A stretch of DNA of 64,000 nucleotides from Cryptomeria japonica (GCF_030272615.1 NC_081410.1:502660442-502724441); one strand, 5' to 3'. Positions 22,823 to 36,900 are shown, numbered from the stretch's first letter. Notes: generated from the sequence alone by a model not told the origin. Program-made: numbers and translations.

Positions 22823-25071
22823 GGTTATATGCTCTTTGAATGTTTTCAATGTTTCGATTTTAGTTTCTACAATCCTTCGTGTCTAAGCTCTAGTTAGAAC
22901 GGGCATACACGTATGTTATTTTGTTGGAATTTGATTGTCCAAAAGCTTGTTTTGGGTAAGTGATCAATAGTTAATTTCAAGGTAATAGAGTGATATGACA
23001 CTAAAAGAGAATTCAAGTGTTTAAAGGTTTGCAAGTTTTTCGATCTTCGGTTTAGGAGTGCAATGATGGTGATTTGATAAGAAACAGGTCTAGTAGGAAT
23101 GATATATCCTACGATGTGGGACAAGGTTATCCTGACCAAACATTTTAGTTTCATGATAAAGGATGATTGATCCTAATGAGAAACTATGTTTGAGTGATTA
23201 GTTTATCAAAGAGGGTGATAATGCACTTTGAGATGTTTAGATCTTGAACTTGTTGGCGGTGAGCACTTTGAAAATCTTGAGGTGTTTATCTTCTAGAGTC
23301 TGATTTTGATGGATGATAACTTGAACAAGCAAACTAAGAAGACAATCTAAGCACAAATTGATAGATAATAGGTGTTTATGCTTACTGCAAATTAATCAGG
23401 CAGAAATGATAAATATGAAACAAGCATGCAGGACACAGCTCTAGATTGACAAATGCAGAGTTTTGTATGACATAAGATTTAGCTTAGGATGACACAAGAT
23501 ACAGAGTCATATGACAGAATAGAGTTTTTCATATAAACAATAGCAACTCGTATGACTTGGGATTATAGACTATATGACAAAACACCTATCTCATACAACA
23601 CAGGATAGCAGATAGTATGACAAATGATTTATGCAAGTTAACTCATCTGATAGAGATTATGACTCATGCTATAGAGAATTACGGCTCGTACGACAGGTTG
23701 TAGAGAATGGTAAAAGGTGTTTGTTTTGTTAATTTTGATCTTTGAATTCTGATGATGTTTTGTTGATGTTTTCCAATTTTTAGGTGTCTGATTTGTCGAT
23801 TTAGGGATGAATACACAGAAAACACATGATGTGATAATTGACTCCAATCAAGGTAAACCTTAAGGAAGTTGGTTGAGAATGAAAACCTTTGCTTGCTGAC
23901 TTAGGTACACACCCAATAGCTAATCAGAATATGGCCATTGAGTCTCACACAATGTATTCTCAACACCGCATTATCCAACTCCAAATGCTAATGGGGGCAT
24001 GATATGGCAAGTGTCTTGGGAGAGTTACTATCTCTCTTGCACAAATATTATCACCCTTTCGAAGGTGAATCAGGTAGCTTCTATTTTAACCAGCACTAGT
24101 AAGGGATCTGTTTGGCACGTCGAGGTATAAACTCAATTAAGAGGTCTCCCAACCTTGAAAACCAAGGTTTGATATACCCAAAGGTATGGAGGAGAGCTAT
24201 TCCCAAGCACTATCATTTCTTTGATTTTCATCAAAAACACATTTATTTTATAGTGGTTTGGATTACTTGGCCTTAGCTGTTCCCACTTAGGTCGCTCCCC
24301 TCTAACTAGCCTTCAGGGCTAAGAGTTAATAACTCCTCGGGAGAGCAGGCCTACTAAAGAGATGCACTAATGAAAGCAAAATATGAGTCTAGCTTTTTTA
24401 TCACCTAACAAAGGTGAGAGCATACTCGCCTATCATCAAAGACACATAAGACATGATAGTTCATTTTCTTTAAGCCCAAATGGAAGTGTGCCTAAAAATA
24501 TTAGATAATACACAAAGTTTTTGCTGAATCCCTAGGCAACCTGCAAAATAAATCCATTAGTAGTCATGATTGTGTTTTGAATTTGTCTTTGACAAGCGTA
24601 TCTTTGGCAAGCGTCCTGCAGAAAAGAGTTAGGTTGCAAACATCTCGTAAACAGATCAGAGTTAGTGTTAGAAAATTTCAGATTAGAATCAAAAAACCCT
24701 AAAATGTAGTCTATTAAAAATCATAAAGCCAGAGACTCGTATGACATAGATTTCCAGTTAGTACGACAAAACTTTAGATTTCATACAGTATCCAAAATAG
24801 GCTCGTACGACATAGGATTAGCCTAGTACAAGTAATGAATTTTCAATAAATAGACTCGTATGACATATATTTAGGCCTTGTATGAACAAAGAATTTTCAA
24901 CACAGAAGCTCGTATGACACAAAATTATACCTAGCACGAGTCAGGATGAGGTGTCATCCTAAGATGAGAGGAAGTTCATACGAGCTGAAAAGGCAACTCA
25001 TAAAAATTTCTGACCCAGAGCCAGACAGAGATGAAGTTTGCTGAAGATTAAGAGACCAATGTTGATGATTT
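22823..25071 (-). other. G leader with dispersed CTCGTATGACA-type repeats
   Basis: About 2.2 kb of 5' leader between the primer site and gag, without a gene. Two clusters (about 23450-23700 and 24725-24980 on the plus strand) contain roughly 15 degenerate copies of a short motif near CTCGTATGACATA. The intervening DNA shows nothing I can assign. Confidence 0.6.
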
Positions 25072-25091
25072 CGGCCCCACGGTGGGTGCCA
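25072..25091 (-). promoter_or_regulatory. Primer-binding site of G
   Basis: On the minus strand TGGCACCCACCGTGGGGCCG begins three bases after the 5' LTR end. It has the TGG start and length of a tRNA 3'-end complement and resembles sites of other plant Ty3/gypsy elements. I do not assign the tRNA. Confidence 0.8.
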
Positions 25092-25094
25092 AAA

Positions 25095-25748
25095 TGTCGT
25101 GCTCTATGAAGTGTACCTATACCTACAACCACAATGCACTCAATAAATCATTATAAGAAATGGTTAGTGAATTAAAACAATGAAAGACAAAACCATAGCT
25201 AATCGACTTATTGCCTCCTAGTAAATGCAAGTATGAAAAATGCTCTTAGATCTGATTATGCATATTCCAGTGACTTGACTACACTTAGATGCAGGATTTG
25301 AATGATAAAAATGCATTATCTAGCAAGAATAGCATGATTAAACTATATGAGTTCATGATTGATCTAAAAAATAAGCTAGAATGAAGATGCAATTAAGCTA
25401 AAATTGAGCATGATAACATTGCTAAGAATGATAAGCTATAAACTAGATGCCTATAGTAACCATGCATAAGATAAAAATGAGATGGGATCAATCAATATGC
25501 AAAGATGATATGAATTTTTGGACCCTTTGTGCTCCAAAATGAGGTCTATTTAGAGGATTTTCAAGGCTAGGTGTGAGGTGGCAAGAATCAACAGTCAACA
25601 TTGATCTAAAGATATCAATGGTTAAATTGGAGGAGGATGGCAAAGGGGTTGGATTAAAGGGAACTTCTGTCATCTCTATGGTGACAAGTGTCAAGTGGCT
25701 TCTAGAAGGGTTAGATGAAAGGGAACACTTAGTGACAAGTGTCATAAA
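25095..25748 (-). repeat. G 5' LTR, left fragment
   Basis: Begins TGTCGTGCTC and aligns with 6221-6368 plus the first part of 13002-13909. It contains the intact target that N occupies in the other LTR. Interrupted by the copia array after ATAAA (25744-25748); it resumes at 61281. Confidence 0.93.
25744..25748. other. Target-site duplication ATAAA, left copy (copia array)
   Basis: ATAAA directly precedes LTR1. The same five bases follow LTR4 at 61276-61280. The other G LTR reads CACAAAGGTTC near 13502, consistent with one substitution in the target before insertion. Confidence 0.9.
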
Positions 25749-27278
25749 TGATATTTTTGATACTTAATATAAGTACAGATCCAATACCCAACAAGATGAG
25801 AGGGGGGGGTGAATCATACAAACTTAATCATCCATAAAAACATCAGATTCAACCTCGGTAACACATATATCAGTTATATAACCAAAAACTGTCAAACATG
25901 CAAACTCAAAAGCATACGAACAATATAAACCTCATGACACCAGATTTAACATGGAAACCTAAATAGGGAAAAACCACTGTGGGATTTTGGACCCACTAAG
26001 AAATATACTCTTCTAGAGTATGCTTGGTTAAAAGAAAATCTTGTTAAAGATTACAAACACACTGCTAGATGTGACCCGGTTAAGGGATTTCCCTCAGATC
26101 TGTTAGGATCTTCACTTTGTTAGAAGTGACCTTGTCAAAGGATTTCAAACACTCAATCAGAATATCACCTTGCTAGAGGATTTACATATAAGACTGTTCA
26201 GTCCACTCAGTTAAGAGATTTCCTATCACTTTCATAAAATAATAGTAATAAAATCTATCTGCAACTTCACATCTAAAATGCTAAAGCAGATTCCTATTTG
26301 TTCAATACAATCTAGACATAGAACTAATCTTGTCTATCTAGTAGGCATCAATACTCTGTTATTCTAATAGGTCTTCAAGCTTTTATGCTCGGTAATCACT
26401 ATGTAGCATCCCTGTGCATACACTTGCCCACATGCATTGTTTATCAATAGTTTCCTATTTATAAACAATCTTCTAACTGCTTAATCTCCTTGATCACATT
26501 TTCCATGATTAATCATAGCCATCAGATCTTCAATCTTGTCCAGGTTCAATGTATCTTTCAATTTGAAAATGTTTTACCTTGCCCTGGAACTTGCATATTC
26601 ACTGTGGAACTTGTGTTAGGGTAATGCGGTTCAATCTGAGCTATAGATCTTGCTGCCAACTTTCCATTACCTTAGACTCATTAACAAACTTCTTCCACGG
26701 CTTACCAATCATTGGTCCACTCTAGCTCATCAGCTTCTTTCATTAAATATCACATTTAAACATTTAATGCATGTTTTTATAGCTCGGTTGCAACTCGGTG
26801 AATACTAAACTTCACTCGATAGAAATTTTGCCTTCATTAACCGATAGCGATAACCTTAAGGTTTACCAACTAGGTTCCTTAAGGTTTACCGACTAGGTTC
26901 TTTGCCTAATAACATAGTATAGTATTAACCTTTACATTTTACAACATATGTATGATGTTAAAACAATCTAAAACATCAAGATCTCATCATTGTATGACTC
27001 GATAGAGTTGCCCATTGAATAACTTATCCCCTTATTCATCATATTCTTTCCTGTGTCTTTACCGACTTCTTTATAATCTTTATATCATACTTCTCAAGAT
27101 ATGGCAACATCATACTGAATTAGAAAATCAATTTCTTGACATCAATGACAAAATAATAATATCAAGATAGTAAAACATCTTTAATCAGTTATGTCCATAA
27201 TCATCAACAACCTTCTCAATATCCTTATTGAAATGTCAACAATCTTTCATTGTCTGTTATAATGTAATATTGCCAACA
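25749..27278 (-). repeat. Array LTR1 (1,530 bp)
   Basis: Runs from TGATATTTTT on the plus strand to TTGCCAACA, so on the minus strand it starts TGTTGGCAA and ends TATCA. Near its low end it carries GAGAGGGGGGGGTGAATC. It shares with LTR2 the TATTTTTG low end and an extra segment near 26590-26615 that is absent from LTR3 and LTR4. Confidence 0.93.
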
Positions 27279-27681
27279 ATCTCCCCCTTTCACATTGATG
27301 GCAAAACCAATTGATTTGACCTTTAAAAGATTCAGATTGATGTGATTCTAAAATGCTGAAATGTTGTAGTATTTTCTCAATTCTCCCATATATTCTCTCA
27401 GTCTTCTCCCACTTAGTAGGTCTTCTCCCCCTTTGTAGGTCTTCTCCCCCTTTGACAACAATGCCAAAAAGAAAAGTACTAAAACATAATTTCTTTCTAT
27501 AAAAAGTTATTTCCTGTTGTTGTGTATCAACTGAGTATCGGTCAAAGCATTTGTCTTCAATTCCTTTTCCCCGTGTCATTCTTTGTACTATTCCAATATT
27601 ACTTCTAGTACACTTGCAGAAAAACATTCTAAAGTGTATCGCTCTAGCATCAACTCCCCAAAAGATATTCAATAGAGTCAT
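27247..27681 (-). other. Open frame after pol in body A, conserved in bodies B and C
   Basis: A 144-codon frame starting ATG in MTLLNIFWGVDA, located after the pol stop and running across the polypurine tract into LTR1. The same frame is open in B (33472-33936) and C (55128-55526), with high identity. It has KGGEDLQRGRRPTK encoded by the purine repeats. No domain is recognised. It may be chance openness in a recently copied untranslated region. Confidence 0.3.
27279..27292 (-). promoter_or_regulatory. Polypurine tract of body A
   Basis: On the minus strand GAAAGGGGGAGAT abuts LTR1. Three further purine blocks lie 120-180 bp away (27409-27462), two being copies of a repeated AGGTCTTCTCCCCCTTTG unit. 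Confidence 0.8.
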
Positions 27682-27707
27682 CGAATTGATGCTTTCACCG
27701 AACTCGA

Positions 27708-30700
27708 TCAGTGAGTAGAAGATAGAGGTAGGACCGCTAACTTACTTCTGAGATATTCAAAAGTGTACTTTGGTAGTTGCTTGGTGAAGATATCTACTAT
27801 TTGCTCCTTTGTGATAACATATTCCAACACCACTTTCTTCTCTTGAGCTTCTTCTCTAGGATAATGATATTTGATAGATATGTGCTTTGTCTTAGAGTGC
27901 ATAACATGATTCTTTTAAATATTAATGGCACTAGTATTGTCACAGAATATAGTTACTAGCTCGGTAACTTTCTCATTTATACCTTCCCACAATTGTTTGA
28001 TCCATGCGATATTGGTACAATTCAGTGCTGCAGCAACATATTCAGCTTTGATTGTTGACTAAGAAACACATCATTGTTTATTGCGAAGCCAACTCACTAG
28101 TCTTTCTCCTAAAAAGAAAGCTCCTCCAATTGTGCTTTTTCTATCATCAATGTTGCCTGCCCAATCAACATCGGTATAAACTTTTAAATCAAAATCATTT
28201 CCTTTTTGATATACTAAGCCATAATCTTCAATGCCTTCTAAGTATCTGAACATTCTTTTGATTGCTATCATGTGTGTTTCCTTAGGATCTACAAAGAATC
28301 TTGCAACAATACCTACTACATGTGCTATATCTGGCCTGCTATGAACAACATATTGCAACTTTCCAATCATAGATCGGTAAAGTGTCTCATCAACAGATGC
28401 AGATTCATCATTCTTTGATAGTTTACAGTTGGTAGTCATAGGAGTACTTACTGGTTTTGAATCCTCCATTCCAAATTTCTTCAAGATTTCCTTTATGTAT
28501 TTGGATTGAGTAATGAAAATCTCATTTTTCATTTGCAGTATCTGTAAACCTATAAAATACTTTATCTCACCAATTAATAACATCTCAAATTCTTTGCACA
28601 TTTCATTTCCAAAGTTCTTGCATAAAGAGTCATTTCCACAAAATATAATATCATCAACAAATATTGTTGAGATTAGAATTCCATTTTCATCATTCTTCAT
28701 GTACATGTTGTTGTTCTCACTTGTCCTTATAAAACCAATCTTAATCAAATAAGAGTGCAATCTCTCATACCATGTTCTAGGTGCTTGTTTCAGACCATAT
28801 AAAGCTTTGTTCAATTTACATACCTGATCTTTATCATTGTCTTCAACAAATTCTTCAGGTTGTTCAATGAAATCTTCTTCTTCTAATATTCCATTCAGAA
28901 ATGCAGATTTGACATCCATTTGATATAACTTGAAGTTCTTGAAAGTAGCATATGCCAACAATGTTCTTACTCCTTCAAGTCTTGTAACAAGTGCAAAAGT
29001 CTCACCATAATCAATTCCTTCTTCTTGGGCATAACCTTTGCAAACTAATCTTTCTTTGTTTCAAATGACCTCACCTTTTTCATTTAGATTGTTTCTAAAG
29101 ATACACTTTGTACTGATTACATTTTTGTCCTTCAGTCTTGGGACCAGTGTCCATGTGTCATTCTTCTTGATTTGATCAATCTCTTCTGTCATAGCATTTA
29201 TCCAATCTTCATTGTTAAATGCCTCTTTCACTATTCTCGGTTCAAATTCAGATATCAAACATGTGTTCTCTCTCAGTTTGTTCCTTGTCATCACTGGATC
29301 ATTCTTATCTCCTATAATCTGACTTGGTGCATGGTGTATTCTGACATACTTGGCTAATACAAGCTCGGTAGGCTCTGTATGATCTTCTTCATCACTCGGT
29401 AACTGGATATCTTCTTCATTTTCTTCAACAGTTATCTTGGTAGGACTTCTCGGTTGCACATGGACAAATTCATCATAGTCTTCTAGTTCTTTGGAATTTC
29501 CTTCATCAGTTCTCTCTGCAAATTCATCAATTTTCACATTTGCACTTTCTACTATTTTGTTAGATGATTTGATCAAACATTTAAATGCTTTGCTTCTAGA
29601 AGAATATCCTAGAAATGTTCCTTCTTCACTTTTCTGATCAAACTTGCCATTTCTATTATCTTTATGAACATAGCATTTACTTCCAAAGATCTTAAAATAA
29701 CTTACATTAGGTTTGTTGCCATACCAGATTTCATAAGGTGTCTTAAGAGTACCCTTATTTAATTGAACTCAGTTCAAGGTGTAAACAGCTGTGCTTATTG
29801 CTTCTCTCCAAAATGTTTTTGGAACCTTCTTCTTAATCATCAGTGTTCTAGCACAATCCATAATAGATCTGTTTCTTCTTTCAGCTATTCCATTCTGCTG
29901 TGGAGTTCTTGGTCCAGAGACTTGTCTTTTAATACCATGATCATTGCAAAATAGGTTGAACTCATCAGATGTGAATTATCCTCCTCTATCTGATCTAAGA
30001 AATTTCAGTTGTCTTCCTCTTTGATTTTCAACTCTAGCCTTGTACCATTTAAACATTTGAAAAGTTTCTAATTTTTTGTTTAAAAACATTACTGACATCA
30101 TCCTTTAATAATAATCCACAAATAATATTAAATACTTATCACCATAATAACTTTGAACTTTCATAGGACCACAAAGATCAATGTGCACAAGATCTAAAAT
30201 TCCCTTAGAGGTGTAGGACTTACTTGTAAAGATTGATCTTGTCATCTTACCCATCTGGCATCCTCGGCACATAGCATTCTCAGGTTTTTCAAGACTTGGT
30301 AGACCTCTTACTCGGTGCTTCTTACTTATTTTGATCAGATTATCAAAATTAACATGACAAAACCTTTTATACCACAACCAGGTATCATCAATCTTTGGAT
30401 GCAAACACTTATTGTGAGTTGAGTCAAGGTGAAATGTATTACCTTTTGTTTGTGTCCCGGTAGCAGCTAACTTTCCATTCTTGTCATGAACTTTGACAAT
30501 TCCTTTCTAAAATTCTATTCGGTAACCTATGTTTTTTAGCTATTCTACACTCAACAAATTATATTTCAAACCTTCAACCAAATAAACATCATTGCATCTT
30601 GCATTATCAAGAAGTGTTATGCATCCTTTACCTCTTACCAGACATGGTGCATCATTACCAAATCTAACATATCCTCCATCATAATCTTCTAACATAACAA

Positions 30701-31892
30701 ACTTGTGTTTATCTCCTGTCATATGATGTGAACATCCACTATCTATAATCCAAGAATCATTAGGGTTTATGTGAGATATAAGGGTGTATTCTTCATACCT
30801 TTCTTCATCTGATCCATGCTTGATAGCCACATTAACAACTTCCTCTGTATCAGTCTCATCTGACTTGTCATCGTTAGATTCCTCATCAGCTACTAAGCAT
30901 GTCTTTCTATCTCTTCTTCTGAAGTCTCTGTGTCCTCTATAATGGTTATCTTTTTGTTTGTCATCTCGGTAATCTCTCTTTTACGTAAAATCTTTGTCAG
31001 GATAGTTAGAAGCAATATGTCTAATCTTATCACAATTGAAACATTTCAAAGGTAGTTTTCCTTTATACTTACCTTTGCCTCTTGGTAACCTTTTGGCCAA
31101 TAGTGCTTCAAACTCTTCTTGCTTTCTTATTTCTTCATACAGTTTGTGTACCTCCTCCATGTTCATCCGAAATATTTCACTTGCTCCACTGTGATCTCCT
31201 TCAGAGTACTTATACTTTCTTTCATTGTAATCATTAGATTCATTCAGATGAAAAGAACTAAATGCAGATTCAACTTTATTTACCGATGACCAACTATTAT
31301 CAAAATTACTTAACTCAAATGCATGTAGCTTACCAATAGTAGCATCCAAGGAAACTAGCATATTAGGTACAAACCTCAATTCATTGATTGTAGATACTCG
31401 GATTGCATAGGCCGGTAGAAGGGTTCTTAAAAACTTACTTGTTACATCCTTTTCTTCAATAGTTCCTCTTGCTCCTTTGATTTGATTTACAATCTCCTTC
31501 AATCTTGTACTGTACTGGGTTATGTTCTCACCTTAATTCATCCTCATAGATTCAAGTTGTCCTCTTAGACTATCTACTTTTTCTCTTTGAACATGTTCAT
31601 CTCCTCCATATAAAGATATGAGCTTAGTCCACATTGCCTTTGCATCATTGCAGCCTTCTAGATCATTAATCTCTGAATCGGTCAATGGAGATGTTATTTT
31701 AATCATTGCTTGAATATGTTCTTGCTTTGCCTTTATCTCTTCCATAGTCAATGGATAGGTGCTCGGTGCAACAAAATCATTCTCCAGATAGTATATAGCA
31801 TATTCTCCAACTCTTGATAGATGTAGCTTCATCGTTTTCTGTCATGTAGAGAAACTTGACTTATTCAGCTTCGGTGCATCCCTCTTATACAT
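27708..31892 (-). pseudogene. Copia gag-pol, body A
   Basis: From ATG at 31890-31892 (MYKRDAPKL) to the stop at 27708. All major open segments share one frame, so decay is by stops rather than frameshifts. Gag includes SFSTWQKRMKLHLS-like sequence and one zinc knuckle (CFNCDKIRHIASNY, last cysteine lost) near 31040. Protease has DSGCSHHMTGD near 30740, GAG-pre-integrase WLWYKRFCHVNFD near 30380, integrase near 30200-29600, and reverse transcriptase FVDDIIFCG near 28655. RNase H has VYTDVDWAGNIDDRKS near 28170 and the tail STHxxS before 27708. Breaks include 31533, 30981, 30540, 30105, 29061 and 28071. Confidence 0.92.
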
Positions 31893-31942
31893 CTTTGGAT
31901 CTCTAACTCAAGTGCCTTTAAACTTTCCTTTCAGAGTCCAAA

Positions 31943-31954
31943 GCTCTAATACCA
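31943..31954 (-). promoter_or_regulatory. Primer-binding site of body A
   Basis: TGGTATTAGAGC on the minus strand, two bases from LTR2. It matches the initiator tRNA-Met complement TGGTATCAGAGC with one C-to-T change. Confidence 0.9.
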
Positions 31955-31956
31955 AT

Positions 31957-33503
31957 TGATATTTTTGATACTTAATATAAGTACATATCCAATACCCAAC
32001 AAGATGAGAGGGGGGGGGGTGTGAATCATACAAACTTAATCATCCATAAAAACATCAGATTCAACCTCGTTAACACATATATCAGTTATATAACCAAAAA
32101 TTGTCAAACATGCAAACTCAAAAGCATATGAACAATATAAACCTCATAACACCAAATTTAACGTGGAAACCCAAATAGGGAAAAACCACTATGGGATTTC
32201 GGATCCACTAAGAAATATACTCTTCTAGAGTATGCTCAGTTAAAAGCAAATCCTGTTAAAGATTACAAACACACTGCTAGATGTGACCTGGTTAAGGGAT
32301 TTCCCTCAGATCTATTAGGATCTTCACTTTGTTAGAAGTGACCTTGTCAAAGGATTTCAAACACTCAATCAGAATGTCACCTTGCTAGAGGATTTACATA
32401 TAAGACTGTTAAGTCCACTCAGTTAAGAGATTTCCTGTCACTTTCACAAAATAACAGTAATAAAATCTATCTACAACTTCACATCTAAAATGCTAAAGCA
32501 GATTCCTATTTGTTCAATACAATCTAGACATAGAACTAATCTTGTCTATCTAGTGGGCATCAATACTCTATTATTCTAACCGATCTTCAAGCTTCTGTGC
32601 TCGGTAATCACTATGTAGCATCCCTGTGCATACACTTGCCCACATGCATTGTTTATCAAAAGTTTCCTATTTATAAACAATCTTCTAATAGCTTAATCTC
32701 CTTGATCACATTTTCCATGATCAATCATAGCCATCAAATCTTCAATCTTGTCCAGGTTCAATGTATCTTTCGATCTAAAAATGTTTTACCCCGCCCTGGA
32801 AGTTGCATATTCACCTTCGAACTTGTGTTAGGGTAATGCGGTTCAATCTAAGCTATAGATCTTCCTACCAACTTTCCATTGCCTTAGATTCATTAACAAA
32901 CTTCTTCCATGACTTGCCAATCATTGATCCGCTCCAGCTCATCAGCTTCTTTCATTAAATATCACATGTAAACATTTAATGCAAACATTTAATGCATTTT
33001 GTTATAGCTCGGTTGCAACTCGGTGAATACTAAACTTCACTCAGTAGACATTTTGCCTTCATTAACCAACAGTGATAACCTTAGGGTTTACCAACTAGGT
33101 TCCTTAGGGTTTACCGACTAGGGTCTATACCTGATAACATAGTATAGTATTAACCTTTACATTTTACAATGTATGTATGATGTTAAAACAATCTAAAACA
33201 TCAATATCTCATCATTGTCTGACTCGGTAGAGTTGCCCTTTGAATAAGTTATCCCCTTATTCATCATATTCTTTCCTGTGTCTTTACCGACTTCTTTATA
33301 ATCTTTATATCATACTTTTCAAGATATGGAAACATCATACTGAATTAGAAAATCAATTTCTTGACATCAATGACAAAATAATAATATCAAGATAGTAAAA
33401 CATCTTTAATCAGTTATGTCCATAATCATCAACAACCTTCTTAATATCCTTATTGAAAAGTCAACAATCTTTCATTGTCTGTTATAATGTAATATTGCCA
33501 ACA
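31957..33503 (-). repeat. Array LTR2 (1,547 bp), shared by bodies A and B
   Basis: 5' LTR for body A and 3' LTR for body B. It groups with LTR1 by its TATTTTTG low end and the extra segment near 32795-32820. It uniquely has GTGTGAATC after the G run (near 32010). A duplicated CATTTAATGCAAA block near 32965-33000 is shared with LTR4. Confidence 0.93.
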
Positions 33504-33936
33504 ATCTCCCCCGTTGGCATTGATGGCAAAACCAATTTATTTGACCTTTAAAAGATTCAGATTGCTGTGATTCTAAAATGCTTAAATGTTGTAGTCTTTT
33601 CTCAATTCTCCCATATATTCTTTCAGTCTTCTCCCCCTTAGTAGGTCTTCTCCCCCTTTGTAGGTCTTCTCCCCCTTTTACAACAATGCCAAAAAGAAAA
33701 TTACTAAAACATAATTTCTTTCTGTAAGAAGTTATTTCCTGTTCTTGTGTATCAACTGAGTCTTGCTCAGAGCATTTGTCTTCAATTCCTGTTCCCTGTA
33801 TCATTCTCTGTACTATTCCAATATTACTTCTAGTACACTTGCAAAAAAAAATTCTAAAGTGTATCACTCCAGCATTAACTCCCCAAAAGATATTCAATAG
33901 AGTCATCGAATTGATGCTTTCACCGAACTTGATCAT
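33472..33936 (-). other. Open frame after pol in body B
   Basis: 154 codons, homologous to 27247-27681. Here the ATG overlaps the pol stop as ATGA (33933-33936), a geometry that could allow coupled translation. In bodies A and C this start codon is not conserved. No function recognised. Confidence 0.3.
33504..33517 (-). promoter_or_regulatory. Polypurine tract of body B
   Basis: On the minus strand CAACGGGGGAGAT abuts LTR2, preceded by TTGCCATCAATGC. One A-to-C change interrupts the purine run compared with N and C1. Additional purine blocks lie at 33633-33676. Confidence 0.8.
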
Positions 33937-36900
33937 TGAGTAGAAGATAGGGGTAGGACCCCTAACTTACTTCTGAGATATTCAAAAGTGTCCTTTGGTA
34001 GTGGCTTGGTGAAGATATCTGCTATTTTCTCCTTTGTGCTAACATATTCCAACACCACTTTCTTCTCTTGAGCTTCTTCTCTAGGATAATGATATTTGAT
34101 AGATATGTGCTTTGTCTTAGAGGGCATAACATGATTCTTGAAAATATTAATGGCACTAGTATTGTCACAGAATATAGTTACTAGCTCGGTAACTTTCTCA
34201 TTTATACCTTCCAATAGTTGTTTGATCCATGCAATATTGGTATAATTCAGTGCTATAGCAACATATTCAGCTTCGGTTGTTTATTGAGAAACACATCGTT
34301 GTTTCTTGCGAAGCCAACTCACTAGTCTTTCTCCTAAAAGAAAAGCTCCTCCACTTGTGCTTTTTCTGTCATCAATATTGCCTGCCCAATCAGCATCAGT
34401 ATAAACTTTTAAATCAAAATCATTTCCTTTCTGATATACTAAGCCATAATCTTCAGTGCCTTTTAAGTATCTGAAAATTCTTTTGATTGCTATCATGTGT
34501 GTTTCCTTAGGATCTGCAGAGAATCTTGCAACAATACCTACTGCATGTGCTATATCTGGCCTACTGTGAACAACATATTGCAACTTTCCAATCATAGATC
34601 GGTAAAGTGTCTCATCAACAGATGCAGATTCATCATTCTTTGATAGTTTACAGTTGGTAGTCAGAGGAGTACTTACTAGTTTTGAATCCTCCATTCCAAA
34701 TTTCTTCAAGATTTCCTTTATGTATTTGGTTTGAGTAATGAAAATCTCATTTTTCATTTGCAGTATTTGTAAACCTATAAAATACTTTATCTCACCGATT
34801 AATGACATCTCAAATTCTTTGCTCATTTCATTTCCAAAGTTCTTACATAAAGAGTCATTTCCACCAAATATAATATCATCAACAAATATGGCTGAGATTA
34901 GTATTCCATTTTCATCATTCTTCATGTACATGTTGTTGTTCTCACTTGTCCTTATAAAACCAATCTTAATCAAATAAGAGTGCAATCTCTCATACCATGC
35001 TCTTGGTGCTTGTTTCAGACCATATAAAGCTTTGTTCAATTTACATACTTGATCTTTATCATTGTCTTCAACAAATCCTTCAGGTTGTTCAATGAAAACT
35101 TCTTCTTCTAATATTCCATTCAAAAATGCAGATTTGACATCCATTTGATATACCTTGAAGTTCTTGAAAGCAACATATGCCAACAATGTTCTTACTCCTT
35201 CAAGTCTAGTAATAGGTGAAAAAGTCTCACCATAATCAATTCCTTCTTCTTGGGCATAACCTTTGCAAACTAATCTTTCTTTGTTTTGAATGACCTCACC
35301 TTTTTCATTTAGCTTGTTTCTGAAGATACACTTTGTACGGATTACAATTTTGTCCTTCAGTCTTGGGACCAATGTCCATGTGTCATTCTTCTTGATTTTA
35401 TCAATCTCTTCTGTCATAGCATTTATCCAATCTTCACTCATAAATGCCTATTTCACTATTCTTAGTTCAAATTCGGATATCAAACATGTGTTCTATCTCA
35501 GTTTGTTCCTTGTCATCACTGGATCATTCTTATCTCCTATAATCTGACTTGGTGCATGGTGTCCTCTGACATACTTGGCTAATATAGGCTCGGTAGGCTC
35601 TGTATGATCTTCTTCATCATTTGGTAACTGGATATCTTCTTCATTTTCTTCAACAGTTATCTTGGTACGACTTCTTGGTTGCACATAGACAAATTCATCA
35701 TAGTCTTCTGGTTCTTTGGAATTTCCTTCATCAGTTCTTTCTGCAAATTCATCAATTTTCACATTTGTACTTTCTACTATTTTTTTAGATGATTTGATCA
35801 AACATTTAAATGCTTTGCTTCTAGAAGAATATCCTAGAAATGTTCCTTCTTCACTTTTCTAATCAAACTTGCCATTTCTATCATCTTTATGAACATAGCA
35901 TTTACTTCCAAAGATCTTAAAATAACTTACATTAGGTTTCTTGCCATACCTGATTTCATAAGGTGTCTTAAGAGTACCTTTCTTCAATTGAACTCGGTTC
36001 AAGGTGTAAACAGCTGTGCTTATTGCTTCTCACCAAAATGTTTGTGGAACCTTCTTCTTAATCATTAGTGTTCTAGCACAATCCACAGTAGATCTATTTC
36101 TTCTTTCAGCTATTCCATTCTGCTGTGGAGTTCTCGATGCAGAGACTTGTCTTTTAATACCATGATAATTGCAAAATAGGTTGAACTCATCAGATGTGAA
36201 CTTTCCTCCTCTATCTGATCTAAGAAATTTTAGTTGTCTTCCTCTTTGATTTTCAACTCTAGCCTTGTACCATTTAAACATTTGAAAAGCTTCTGATTTT
36301 TCATTTAAAAACATTACTGACATCATCCTTGAATAATCATCCACAAATAATATTAAATACTTATCACCATAATAACTTTGAACTTTCATAGGACCACAAA
36401 GATCAGTGTGCACAAGATCTAAAATTCCCTTAGAAGTGTAGGACTTACTGGATCTTGTCATCTTACCCATCTGGCATCCTCGGCACATAGAATTCTTAGG
36501 TTTTTCAAGACTTGGTAGACCTCTTACTCGATGCTTCTTACTTATTTTGATTAGATTATCAAAATTAACATGACAAAACCTTTTATGCCATAACTAGGTA
36601 TCATCAATCTTTGGATGCAAACACTTATTGTGAGTTGATTCAAGGTGAAATGTATTACCTTTTGTTTGTGTCTTGGTAGCAGCTAACTTTCCATTCTTGT
36701 CATGAACTTTGACAATTCCTTTCTAAAATTCTATTTGGTAACCTATGTTGTTTAGCTATTCTACACTCAACAAATTGTATTTGAAACCTTCAACCGAAGA
36801 AACATCATTGCATCTTGCATTATCAAGAAGTGTTATGGATCCTTTACCTTTTACCTGACATGGTGCATCATTACCAAATCTAACATATCCTCCATCATTA

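Noticed and set aside
23450-24980. CRISPR-like or satellite array
   Set aside because: Repeats are short, degenerate and irregularly spaced in an LTR-element leader; no spacers or cas genes, and the DNA is plant.
28513-28752. Plus-strand ORF repeated at 34738-34977 and 56334-56573
   Set aside because: Antisense to copia reverse transcriptase in all three bodies; its conservation is explained by the pol strand.
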